DNA of 64,000 nucleotides from Heterohyrax brucei. Its lineage: Eukaryota > Chordata > Mammalia > Hyracoidea > Procaviidae. The notes below the pieces were generated by a model. That model made no database searches. It was given only the letters and a program-made list of their open reading frames with translations, and was not told the origin of the DNA. Shown here piece after piece: positions 32,561 through 41,164 of the stretch. Made by a program: the position numbers and the translations under genes. The stretch spans positions 24,064,001 through 24,128,000 of the forward strand of contig CM053152.1 of the NCBI GenBank assembly GCA_028571685.1, written 5' to 3'. Every line of letters starts with the position of its first letter. The first letter of the stretch is position 1.

Positions 32561-32847
32561 GTAAGGAGCCATTTGGTAGAGCTTATGTCTTTTGGAAACC
32601 CTGGTGGTATGATGGTTAAGTGCCACGTCCGCTACCCAAAAGGTCGGCAGTTCAAATCCGCCAGGCACTCCTAGGAAACCCTATGGGGTAGTTCTGCTCT
32701 GTCCTGGAGGGTTGCTATGGGTTGAAATCAACTCTGTGGCATTGGGTTTGGTTTTTAGGTTGATGTGTCTTTTGAGTCTTAAGAACACCATTGTTTTTCT
32801 GTAGTTGTGATGGTTTATTTTGTTATCTTTTTTTAATCTTTTTAAAG
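32561..32847 (+). other. 287-bp LAMA3 intron mostly made of an AfroSINE
   Basis: The SINE (32595-32765) fills about 60% of this intron, leaving 34 bp after the donor and 82 bp before the acceptor. Confidence 0.95.
32595..32765 (+). mobile_element. AfroSINE, full length, with 9-bp target-site duplication
   Basis: 'aaccctggtggtatgatgg', 'acccaaaaggtcggcag', 'aaatccgccaggcactcc', 'ggggtagttctgctctgtc', 'gggtttggtttttag'. TGTCTTTTG flanks it at 32586-32594 and 32766-32774. It looks young: few differences from the family. Confidence 0.95.
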
Positions 32848-32978
32848 CAAATTCCGTATCTTTGGGTCCAGAGTTTAAGCTTGTTTTCAGCATTCGCCCA
32901 AGAAGTCTCACTGGGATCCTAATACACATTGGAAGTCAACCCCAGAAGCACGTATGTGTATATATGGAGGCAGGAACG
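32848..32978 (+). CDS. LAMA3: LAMA3 exon, LG5 (4th from last)
   Basis: Acceptor TTAAAG, donor GTACGT; two bases complete Ala, 43 codons follow to phase 0. It encodes NSVSLGPEFKLVFSIRPRSL, TGILIHIGSQPQKHVCVYME, AGT. Confidence 0.98.
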
Positions 32979-33189
32979 GTACGTAGCAACGGACGGAATG
33001 GGAAGAGTGTATCTGCATTAGAACCTGGTCCTATTTCTGGAGACCACAGTTGGTGAAGTCATGATAGAGGGCGGAATCCAACCTTCTACTGAAGAGACTT
33101 TGCTTTGGGGTTAACGTCATTTTCCCTTAGCACATAGTTTTACCATCATATTGTCTGTTCTTCTTTAAAATCGGGAACATCCAAACAAG

Positions 33190-33352
33190 CTGGGTTGAAT
33201 TCCAGCTCCAACACTTATACAGACTTAGCCAAGTTCCTTAACCTCTTCCAGACTTAGTTTTCTCATCTGTAAAACATGAATAACAATTTTCATATCTTTG
33301 GGCATTTGTCAAGATTATGAAAAGTGACATGCACTCAGTAAATGTAGTCTTT
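33190..33352 (+). mobile_element. MIR SINE
   Basis: 'ttgaattccagctccaac', 'agccaagttccttaacctc', 'ttagttttctcatctgtaaa', 'gcactcagtaaatgtag' follow the sense MIR pattern closely. Confidence 0.8.
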
Positions 33353-34547
33353 TCCTCCTTGCCTTCACCCTCACCACATCTCTTATTCCTGAGGCTACTT
33401 CCACAAGCAAAGGGCAGGATTTTCTTATCAACTAGCTACACCATGTCACAATTGTGAATCAGGCCTTATTCTCGCTACACAACTCACCAGACTTTCTAGC
33501 CCCTGCATCCATGCTGGCTGCTGGATTTCCACACAAGCATCCCTTGGTCTTTCATAGATTCCATGGATGCTTCTACTGCTTTGCCTTTCCTGTCATTCAC
33601 TGGTCTAAGCCAGATATTTTATTTTCAGCTACCCAGTGTCATTTCTTTTCTTCTGGAAGAGTCTTCTTAAAAGCAGATTCTTTTAGAAAGCCACTCTTAA
33701 TGAAGTCCTCAGGTCTAAGATACATAACATGCCATTTTCTCTCACTTCCATCTTTTCTTCAATTTACTAAATGTGAGGGGAAAAAGAATCACAGAGGAAA
33801 CCACAACCCCTAGAAGACTTTTTATTTAAGTTGTAGCCCTGAAGTCTGAGCTCGTCTCTGGTAACCCAGAGACACAAACAATTGTCTGTTTGCTGGGCAG
33901 TTGAGGCAAGGCCAGCTTTCCCAAGTAGGGGTCAAGGAGGGTCTCCAGTGAGAGTTTGTGGATAAGAAATAACCACAAAATGTGAAGAGAAGACCTGCTG
34001 GCCTGCATAGCTGCAGTGACACTGTTTAGCTTGAAAATTGCCGGAGAAGAGGCTGCAGAGTCTAGCTACATGCAAATTCAATGTAAATTATTTATAAACG
34101 TGCTTATTTTGGTCCTCTGGTTTCTTTCACCTTGAGTCAGCCCTTGGAAAGGCTCACAGGAGACTCTGACTTACAGCATGGAAGTGCGGGAGTCTGCACA
34201 ATAGCATGTTGAGTGCCTGACGTCCAGTGTGTGCCCAGTCAGTTAACTTTCTTAATTTCCTGGATGAGGGCCTCTCTACAAATAATGTATTTGTTGAGTG
34301 ATTATAATTGAGAGGCCCTTGCAGCAGGGTATAGGCCTCAGCCAGCATTTCTGCCTTCCAAATTTTATAAATCCTTCAGAACAGAGACCCAGCATGTGTT
34401 AATTGCTAAAGAGGATCTTCAGTGTTAATCTGTGACCTTTAAGCAGGGCCCGAGGGCTTGAGATTAGGAGGAAATGGCTTCACTGCTGGCAGTAGCTTCA
34501 GGCAGCCCCCAGGAAGAACTTGCTTGCCTTGAAGGAAGAGCGCTTCT
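33353..34547. other. LAMA3 intron, no recognised element
   Basis: About 1.2 kb without a recognised repeat. A 119-aa ORF (33454-33813, +) crosses it with no similarity known to me. Confidence 0.4.
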
Positions 34548-34762
34548 TCTGAGCTAAACTGTTTACCATTCAGAGGATTCCAACTCTTGGGGGCAGCCTG
34601 TGTGTCAGAGTAGACCTGTACATCACAGGGTTGTTAGTGGCTTAGTTTTTGACTCTAGACCACTAGGTTTTTCTTTCAAGGCGCTTCCAGGTGAACTTGA
34701 ACCTCTAGCCTCTCTGTTAGCAGCTGAGCACGTTAACCATTTGTACCACGGAGGAACACCTG
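34548..34762 (-). mobile_element. AfroSINE, longer subtype
   Basis: Antisense: 'gtttaccattcagaggattc', 'aaggcgcttccaggtgaac', 'agcagctgagcacgttaac', 'tttgtaccacggagg'. It ends 136 bp before the LG5 exon. Confidence 0.82.
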
Positions 34763-34897
34763 ATGCAGGAGAGGGGACCAAAGTGTAAAGTGCCCCTGGG
34801 CCATCAGGTGGCACAGGCTGGGAAAGGGAAGGTAGCCAGGGAAAGTTGATTCAGTCCACTTTTGTGAAGAAAATAGGAAATTGCTTGTGTGTTTCAG

Positions 34898-34991
34898 GTC
34901 ACAGCCTCAGTGGACAGTGGGGAAGGTGGGATCTCAACATCAGTCACACCAAAGTGGTCTCTGTGTGATGGACAGTGGCACTCGGTGACAG
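34898..34991 (+). CDS. LAMA3: LAMA3 exon, LG5 (3rd from last)
   Basis: Acceptor TTTCAG, donor GTATAG; 31 codons plus one base of Val. It encodes VTASVDSGEGGISTSVTPKW, SLCDGQWHSVT. CDGQWHSV is the typical LG-module turn before the next strand. Confidence 0.98.
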
Positions 34992-35217
34992 GTATAGTGT
35001 CCTGTGGTCTCTTGTTCATGTACTGAAACAAGCCCCTCCCGTCTTGACTTGAATGTCCCACATGTGACCTCAGTCTGTCAGTCAAGTAGAGCTGCACCAG
35101 GGTCAGCCCACCTCGCTGACAGATGTGTTCTCCACTCCAGGCATGCGTCTGTTGTTCATGGGGACAGTGGGTGGGGCTCTCCCTAGGAAATAGACTTGAC
35201 TTCGTCTTTCTCCCCAG

Positions 35218-35337
35218 TCACCATAAAACAACACATCCTGCACCTGGAACTGGACACAGCCAATAGCTACACCGCCGGACGGCTCACCTTCCCGCCTGCC
35301 AGCACTCAAGAGCCACTACACATCGGGAACATCCCAG
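35218..35337 (+). CDS. LAMA3: LAMA3 exon, LG5 (2nd from last)
   Basis: Acceptor CCCCAG, donor GTAACT; two bases complete Val, 39 codons, then one base of Ala. It encodes TIKQHILHLELDTANSYTAG, RLTFPPASTQEPLHIGNIP. The 226-bp intron before it is the shortest in the window. Confidence 0.98.
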
Positions 35338-36082
35338 GTAACTATTGCCCTGACTTCTACAGCCCATTTTGTCCCATATGGGCCCTTAAAATTTTCATCG
35401 GAACCCAACAAATGGGATGCTCTGGCTCTTGTGTTGTTATGGGGCAGCAATTGACCAGGAGATGGAGGTGGTGAGGGCCTTGGCTCTGGCACTTGAGAAG
35501 CCCAGTTGCCAGCAATAGACGCACCTAATTGCTGCTCCCCAGTGTCTCAAGTCTGCAATTCATAAGCACCTCGCAAGAGGCTGCATTAACCTGGAAACCT
35601 GATATCAGCAAAGAATGAGGAAAAGGGGTGACACATTGGTCTCTCCTCTCCAGGTAGTTAGCTTTACGGGTGACTTATTAAGCTTTGTGGGACCAGAATA
35701 GAAGAGTCAGTCAGGTTGAGATGCAGTCAAGTATAATCCTGGAATTTTGCCCAGAAGCAGCCTTTTCATTTTTTTGTTTTGTTTTATGGCCCTTTGATAG
35801 TTTGGCTGTTAATTTTACAGGTCTTCCATGACCTGTACAAAACACAGGAGTTGTTAGTTACTGAATTGGGTTGTAGAATCTCCTTCTTTGAAGAATTTGA
35901 AGGGAAGTCTAATTGCTCCCTTGTCACGGTAAGTGACACGTAGGAAGCCTGCTTGAAGAGCAGGGCAGACTAAGATGGATGGTACCTTGAGCTCTTCTAG
36001 GAAGGCAGTTTTTTTAAATACGAGGTGTGTTAATTTGACAGTATATGCTATCTGCTGAATGACTCTCCCTTTTCTGTTTCAG
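35338..36082. other. Last LAMA3 intron, no recognised element
   Basis: 745 bp, unique-looking, no repeat named. Confidence 0.6.
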
Positions 36083-36228
36083 CCAATTTGAAGACACTGA
36101 AACTACCTGTGTGGAAGTCATTTTTTGGCTGTCTGAAGAATATTCAAGTCAATCACATCCCTGTCCACGTCACGGAGGCTGCAGAAGTACAGGGGACTGT
36201 CAGTCTCGATGGCTGTCCTGACCACTAG
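36083..36228 (+). CDS. LAMA3: LAMA3 last coding exon, end of LG5
   Basis: Acceptor TTTCAG; two bases complete Ala, then 47 codons and TAG at 36226-36228. It encodes NLKTLKLPVWKSFFGCLKNI, QVNHIPVHVTEAAEVQGTVS, LDGCPDH. The two cysteines close LG5. Human LAMA3, as I remember it, has ANLT where this has ANLK, so one N-glycosylation site is absent here. Confidence 0.98.
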
Positions 36229-36254
36229 CTCGAGCTTATTGCACAGCAAGGAAA

Positions 36255-36425
36255 CAAACGAAAACAAAGCCCATTGCTGTTGAGTCAGTTTTGACTCACA
36301 GTGACCCTCTAGGTCAGAGTAGAACTCCCACAGAGTTTCCAAGGAGCAGCAAGCTGGTGATTCAAACTGCCAACGTTATGGTTAGCAGCTGAGCTCTTTA
36401 ACCACTGCACCACTTGGGCTCCTCG
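36255..36425 (-). mobile_element. AfroSINE inside the LAMA3 3' UTR
   Basis: Antisense copy: A-rich tail, 'ccattgctgttgagtcag', 'cagagtttccaaggagcag', 'taaccactgcaccacttggg'. CAGCAAGGAAA flanks it at 36244-36254 and 36426-36436. Confidence 0.95.
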
Positions 36426-36671
36426 CAGCAAGGAAATTCACCTTCGAAAGCACTGATACCCAAGGCACCTCACTCACCCCATGCAGTACCATTCTTGACT
36501 TAGACACCATCTGGATGCATTTAGTAGCAAATCTAGTTTGGCATTCTGACCATGTATTCCCATGACTTCTGACATTTTGGCACACAGTGATACATACGTA
36601 TTTTATATAAAAATCTCAATTATTGAAGAAGAACAAATTATATTCTTTGGGTACTATTATTTTCCATTAAA

Positions 36672-36677
36672 AATAAA
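36672..36677 (+). promoter_or_regulatory. Candidate poly(A) signal AATAAA
   Basis: First AATAAA after the LAMA3 stop codon, 444 nt downstream. Further AATAAA copies are at 36715-36720 and 36779-36784. Confidence 0.55.
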
Positions 36678-36714
36678 TGTCTTTTGAAGAATATTATTTT
36701 CTACTTGTTAAAAA

Positions 36715-36720
36715 AATAAA
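36715..36720 (+). promoter_or_regulatory. Second candidate poly(A) signal AATAAA
   Basis: Lies 43 nt after the first; which one is used cannot be told from sequence alone. Confidence 0.45.
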
Positions 36721-37056
36721 TATCTTTTAAAGCACTTTAAAAACACAAAACTTCATGTGTGACATAATTTACGGGGTAAATAAATTCAGTATACTCTTTA
36801 AATGATGATGTTTTATTAACATCAAACTGTTACCTTGATGGTCATTGTTAATTGTATTAATTCTTCAGCTACCGCCTCCTAGTTTATTGCAAGTAATTAC
36901 TGAGTACATAGAGACGTGGTACTGTGGGTGCTAAATATTAGAACTAAAGTAACACTTGAGAAATTACTGCCCTTAGGGAATATGCAGTTCAACTGGGGAC
37001 ACGATGATAAAATAGTAAACAACTAAGACAGTGAATTAATGAACCTGTGATTCCTT

Positions 37057-37182
37057 TGGAAACCCTGGTAGCATAGTGGTTAAGTGCTACATCTGCTAAT
37101 CAAAATGTTGGCAGTTCTGTTCTGACCTATAGAATTGCTGTGAGTTGGAACCAACTTGACAGCAGTGACTTTGGCTTTTGTA
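37057..37182 (+). mobile_element. AfroSINE with internal deletion
   Basis: 'ggaaaccctggtagcatag', 'aatcaaaatgttggcagtt' joins straight to 'ctgttctgacctatagaat'; about 45 bp of the middle is missing. Confidence 0.85.
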
Positions 37183-37624
37183 ATCCATTTGGCTTCCCAA
37201 TTGTGGCCTGTCCCAGTCTACTGCCAAGGAAGTTTAGGTTATGATTATCAGTTCTCTGAGGGCAAGAACTATTTAGTAGTTGAGATGAGATGGATACACA
37301 CACAGTAATTACAGTTTTGTATGGTAGGCTAACAGAAGTCCATAGAAAGGAGAGGTCACCTAGCTTTATTTGAGAAGCAATGAAAGATGGACTAGACTAG
37401 TGTTATTCAGCACCACTCCCCCTAGCAGAGAAGATTACGTAGATGTTTCTAGATTTTCTATGTTGTATTTGTCCTTCAGGAGAAAAATAATAATTCTACA
37501 AACTAGATATCTGAATTTTCTATGGTACCCATATAATTGTACGCCCTGCACTTCTGGAAAATGAGCCAAAGGAGAACTCAGTTCTATTTTATGACCTTCA
37601 CAATAGGTTCTCACAATTACACAG
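37183..37624. other. Intergenic, no recognised element
   Basis: Downstream of LAMA3; no gene or repeat named. Confidence 0.35.
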
Positions 37625-37770
37625 ATTACCCATTGCCATCCGGTTGATTCTGACTCTTAATGACCCTTAGGACAGAGTAGCAGTGTACTACAGGGTTTCC
37701 AAGGAGCAGCTGGTAGATTCAAACTGCCCAGCTTTTGGTTAGCAGCCAAGCTCTTAACCACCGTGCTCCT
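37625..37770 (-). mobile_element. AfroSINE
   Basis: Antisense: 'cccattgccatccggttgat', 'ggtttccaaggagcagctg', 'ccaagctcttaaccaccgtg'. Confidence 0.88.
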
Positions 37771-38404
37771 AACAATCATGTCTGCACAAAAATAGAATGG
37801 TCTCCTGGAGAGATAACAAGGCCCCCCTCACAGAAGATATTTACAGAAGGTGGCAGACCCTCCTGGGTGCCGTTTTGGGTTGGAAGCTCATTTGCATCGC
37901 TTGTCATACACTTCTTGAAAACACTGATCTTCATGAAAAACCCGTCAGGCGATTACCATCCAGGAACTCAGCCTCTCTCTGCACGAAGCTCGTCCATTTC
38001 ACCTCCCTGGGGCAGGTCTCCACTACATTCATGATCCTCTCCTCTGAGTTCCTGGTATTAACCTGACAGGATTAATGGAGCTACTCACCAATACTAATTA
38101 TCTGTTGCACTTTCTAGAAGCATTATAAAGCAGTGATGGGCTTTCCTGTATTCTGTAGTAGTTTGAAGAATGGCCTCCCATCTGCCTGTTCTGGTTATCC
38201 CAGCTATGGGGAAGGTAGCAAAGCATATCACAGATAGAATTATAGCTCAGGAGACAGAAATCCTTCCACGTAGCTATTCTCAGATTGTCAATGTGTCTTT
38301 TCTGAAAAGGAATAATTACAACTTCTGCCCATGAACCATAATGGAGATGATTTGTAAACCATGAAGTGTCATACAAATATTACAGCTGTTGTCTTCCTCC
38401 TGGC
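37771..38404. other. Intergenic, no recognised element
   Basis: Short ORFs only (up to 99 aa); none recognisable. Confidence 0.35.
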
Positions 38405-38632
38405 TCATCCCAAACAAAACCAAAGCCAATGCAAGTTGAGTTGATTCCTACTCAGAGTGTTGTAGGGTAGAACTGTGTTGTAGAGTAGAACTGCTCCATA
38501 GAGTTTTCTTGGCTGTATTCTTTCTGGAAGTGAATCATCAGGCCTTTCTTCCATGGTTCCACCAGGTGGGCTCAAACCACTGATCTTACGTTAATAGTCA
38601 AGGCCAAACCACTTGTGCCACCCGAGGACCTT
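38405..38632 (-). mobile_element. AfroSINE, longer subtype
   Basis: Antisense: 'gccaatgcaagttgagttga', a short internal repeat 'gtagagtagaactg', 'ttcttggctgtattctttc', 'acttgtgccacccgagg'. Confidence 0.83.
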
Positions 38633-38644
38633 CCTGACTGGTCC

Positions 38645-38803
38645 GTAAACCAAACCAAACCCATTGCCATAGAGGTGATTCTGCCTCATAGTGACCCTGT
38701 AGGATAGAGTAGAATTGTCCCATAGTTCCCAAGGAGTACCTGGTGGATTTGAACTGCCAGCCTTTTGATCAGCAGCTGTAGCACTTAGCTACTATACCAC
38801 CAT
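38645..38803 (-). mobile_element. AfroSINE, full length
   Basis: Antisense: 'aaaccaaacccattgccat', 'agagtagaattgtcccata', 'gatttgaactgccagcc', 'ctataccaccat'. It lies 12 bp from the previous copy. Confidence 0.9.
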
Positions 38804-39534
38804 GTTTACACCTGGCTTATAGGTTCACATAAATTGGGCTGACCTAAGTGTGAGAAGTTTGGTAGGGACACCAGGATCACCAAGAGCTGACCCAACCTCT
38901 GCCATCCAGGTCCACAGTTGGTGTCACTTTGGTCCAGTGGAGTAGGGCCTGGATTATGGTGAAACCAACAGTGTGTTTTCCTGGGCCATGGTTGTTTTGG
39001 AGCCCGGAGCAATTACAAAGCAACCACCTGCCTCCATGGGCCCGCCTCTTTTGCCTTCACTCAGGTGTTTCTTGACCTCCTACCTTGCTACACAGTGTTA
39101 CTGAGTTTTTACCACACCCATGGTCACCCCATGACAGAGGACAGCAAGGGATAGTGCACACTGACCTTCTTCCCTCCTCCTGTGCAGGAAATAAATGATC
39201 CTACTGCCTCACAGAGAGCTTTAATTGCCTTCTTTATTGCTTCCCTCTGGAGCTGCACTGCAGAGCCACAAAACCCTGACTGTGCCAACCACTTCATGCC
39301 TCTCTCCTTAAAGTCCTAGTTCTCTTTTTACTACTTCTAACTTTGGGTAGGTCAATGCTAGTCCTGGAAAGGCCAAAATTGTTTCTTAGGGGTGATGACC
39401 TAGAGCCAGGATATGGGTGGGACAATTTTTTAAGTAATATCATTTAATTGGTATATCCATTCTGTTTCATCTGTCAGGTTAACACTTAGAACCCAGGGGA
39501 GAGAATCACTAGCTTAGTGTAGTGTAGAACCACC
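38804..39534. other. Intergenic, no recognised element
   Basis: No gene or repeat named. Confidence 0.35.
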
Positions 39535-40163
39535 AACCAAAAGCCAAACCACTGCTGTTGAGCAGATTTTGACTCAGTGACTCCATAGGGCAGATCTAGA
39601 AAAAAACTGGTATATTTGAACTACTGACATTTTGGTTTTGCAGCTGTCTTAGTCATCTAGTGTGGCCACACCAGAAATGCTGCAAGTGAGTGGTTTGGAC
39701 AAAGAGAAATTTACTCTTTCACTGTCCAGTAGTCTGTAAAGTCCAGATTCAGGACACTGGCTCAGGGAAAGGCTTTCTTTCTCTGCTGGCTCTGGAGAGA
39801 AGTCCTTGTGATGCATCAGTCTTCCCTTGGTCTGGGAGCATGGCAGCACAGGAACCCCAGGCCCAAAGGGTGCATTCTGCTCCTGGCACTGCTTTTTTGG
39901 TGGTACGAGGCCCCAACACTCTGCTCCCTTCCCTTTAGTCTCATGACAGATAAAAGGTGGTGCCAGCCACACCCCAAGGAAACAACCTTGGAGCAGGGAT
40001 TTAACATGGGTTTAGGATGTTGCAATCTGGTCCTAATCCTCTTTAACATAAAGTTACAATCACAAGGGAATCATGGCCCCCCAAATAGATACACCCATTT
40101 TGGGGAGGACATAATTCAGTCCTCGACAGCAGCCAAGCCCTTAACAGCTGCACCACCGGGATG
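39535..40163 (-). mobile_element. AfroSINE split by an LTR-like insertion
   Basis: Left part 39535-39644 (A-rich tail to 'cattttggttttgcagc'), right part 40129-40163 ('agccaagcccttaac', 'gctgcaccaccggg'). Joining the two ends gives a normal AfroSINE order; 484 bp were inserted between. Confidence 0.88.
39645..40128 (+). mobile_element. LTR-like element, 484 bp, TGTC...GACA
   Basis: It begins TGTCTTAGTCATCTAG and ends TTCAGTCCTCGACA, giving short inverted ends TGTC/GACA. GCAGC is duplicated on both sides (39640-39644, 40129-40133). Inside are 'gagaaatttactctttcac', 'ggctttctttctctgctgg', 'cctaatcctctttaacata'. No internal coding region, so it behaves as a solo LTR or a non-autonomous element. 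The ORFs in it (82-118 aa) look like chance. Confidence 0.75.
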
Positions 40164-40429
40164 ACCTTCATGCAGGGACAGTCTGAGACCCTGGGTAGTA
40201 ATCACCTCGTAGGTTTTTCATGAAAACCAACTTTTTCAGAAAGCACAAGACTGAGTTATGTAATTAAACTTCTGTCCCTGAAGACTCACCAGGGTAACCT
40301 TGTTACCTCTCCAGGAGATCAATTCATTATTTAAAAAAAAGAAAGAAAAATCCAAGAAAGCATACAAACTACCCATAATCCCACCACTGGAAGGACTGTT
40401 GATATTTGGTTATGTTGGCTAGTCCTTTT

Positions 40430-40900
40430 TAAGTACATATAAAACAAAGTTTCCTCTTTTAACCGGTTTTAAGTGTATGGTTCAGTGACATTAATTACAT
40501 TCACCATATTGTGCAACCATCAACGCTGTCCAGTTCCAAAACGTTTCGTCACCCCAAACAGACACCCAGTGCCCATTAAACAGTAGCTCTCTATCACTCT
40601 CATCCCCAACCTCCTGGGAAACCTTTGCTCTGCGTTGGTCTCTCTGCAGCTGCTTATGCTAGATACTTCCTACAAGGAAAACAAAACAAAGCAAAAAACC
40701 CCACTGCCATTTAGTTGGTTCTAACTCATAGCGGCACTGTAAGAGAGGGTAGAACTGCCACATAGAGTTTCCGAAAAGAGTCATCTAATACATGTCATTT
40801 GTGTCTGTTTCACATAGCATTATGTTTTCAAGGTTGTTAGCCTTTTTTAATGTAGGTGGATTTCCTTGCATAATCATGATCATACTGTTTATACATATAT
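40430..40900 (-). mobile_element. Old L1 3'-UTR fragment, split by an AfroSINE
   Basis: 'ggttcagtgacattaattac', 'attgtgcaaccatcaacg', 'catcggtcaccc'-like text, interrupted at 40677-40790, then 'ctgtttcacatagcattatg'. Same family as 12487 and 49285. Confidence 0.6.
40677..40790 (-). mobile_element. AfroSINE, truncated
   Basis: A-rich tail, 'ccactgccatttagttggtt', 'agggtagaactgccacatag'. The tRNA-like head is missing. Confidence 0.8.
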
Positions 40901-40911
40901 ATGTGTATATA

Positions 40912-41075
40912 TTTGAAAACCCCGTGGCCTAACAGGTAAGTGCTACAGCTGCTGACCGTAAAGGTCGGCTGTTCAAATCCACCTGCTGTTCCTTGGGAAC
41001 TCTATGAGGCAGCTCTGCTCTGTCCCAGACAGTCACTAGGAGTTCAAATCAACAAAATGGCAATGACTTTTTTGA
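40912..41075 (+). mobile_element. AfroSINE inside AT-rich microsatellite
   Basis: 'aaccccgtggcctaacagg', 'gaccgtaaaggtcggctg', 'atccacctgctgttccttgg', 'gcagctctgctctgtccc'. TATATATG-type repeats lie on both sides (40888-40910 and 41084-41155). Confidence 0.88.
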
Positions 41076-41083
41076 GACTTTGT

Positions 41084-41158
41084 GTATATAGATATATATA
41101 ATATATAATATTATAGACATATATATATTATATGTGTTATACATATATATATTTAATT
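41084..41158. repeat. AT-rich microsatellite
   Basis: Imperfect TATATA/ATATAT sequence, at the boundary of the minus-strand L1 3' end. Confidence 0.8.
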
Positions 41159-41164
41159 GTGATT

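Larger units (their letters stand above)
1..36740 (+). other. LAMA3: LAMA3 gene, 3' portion (laminin subunit alpha-3)
   Basis: Laminin alpha-3 is the alpha chain of laminin-332, which ties epidermal and other epithelial cells to the basement membrane through integrins alpha6beta4 and alpha3beta1. Its C-terminal globule has five LG modules; LG4-LG5 are removed by proteolysis in the matrix. Fifteen exons here translate without a break into 694 residues. I recognise the family by stretches such as KNLKKTSGVVRLNDTVGV, PPFLMLLKGSTRFNK and NSFMALYLSKG, which match human LAMA3 as I remember it. Each LG module ends in its usual Cys pair: GCMKNL/KKCSED (LG2), GCITNV/GSCSLN (LG3), GCLKNF/SPCLAS (LG4), GCLKNI/DGCPDH (LG5). 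All introns have GT and AG ends and all phases agree. The 5' exons lie outside the window. No frameshift or premature stop is seen, so the gene looks functional. Confidence 0.97.
36229..36740 (+). other. LAMA3: LAMA3 3' UTR (inferred)
   Basis: It follows the stop codon, contains a minus-strand AfroSINE (36255-36425), and turns A/T-rich towards the poly(A) signals. The true end needs transcript data. Confidence 0.75.

Noticed and set aside
39690-40164. ORFs of 77-118 aa on both strands
   Set aside because: They fall inside the non-coding LTR-like element; overlapping frames on both strands point to chance.
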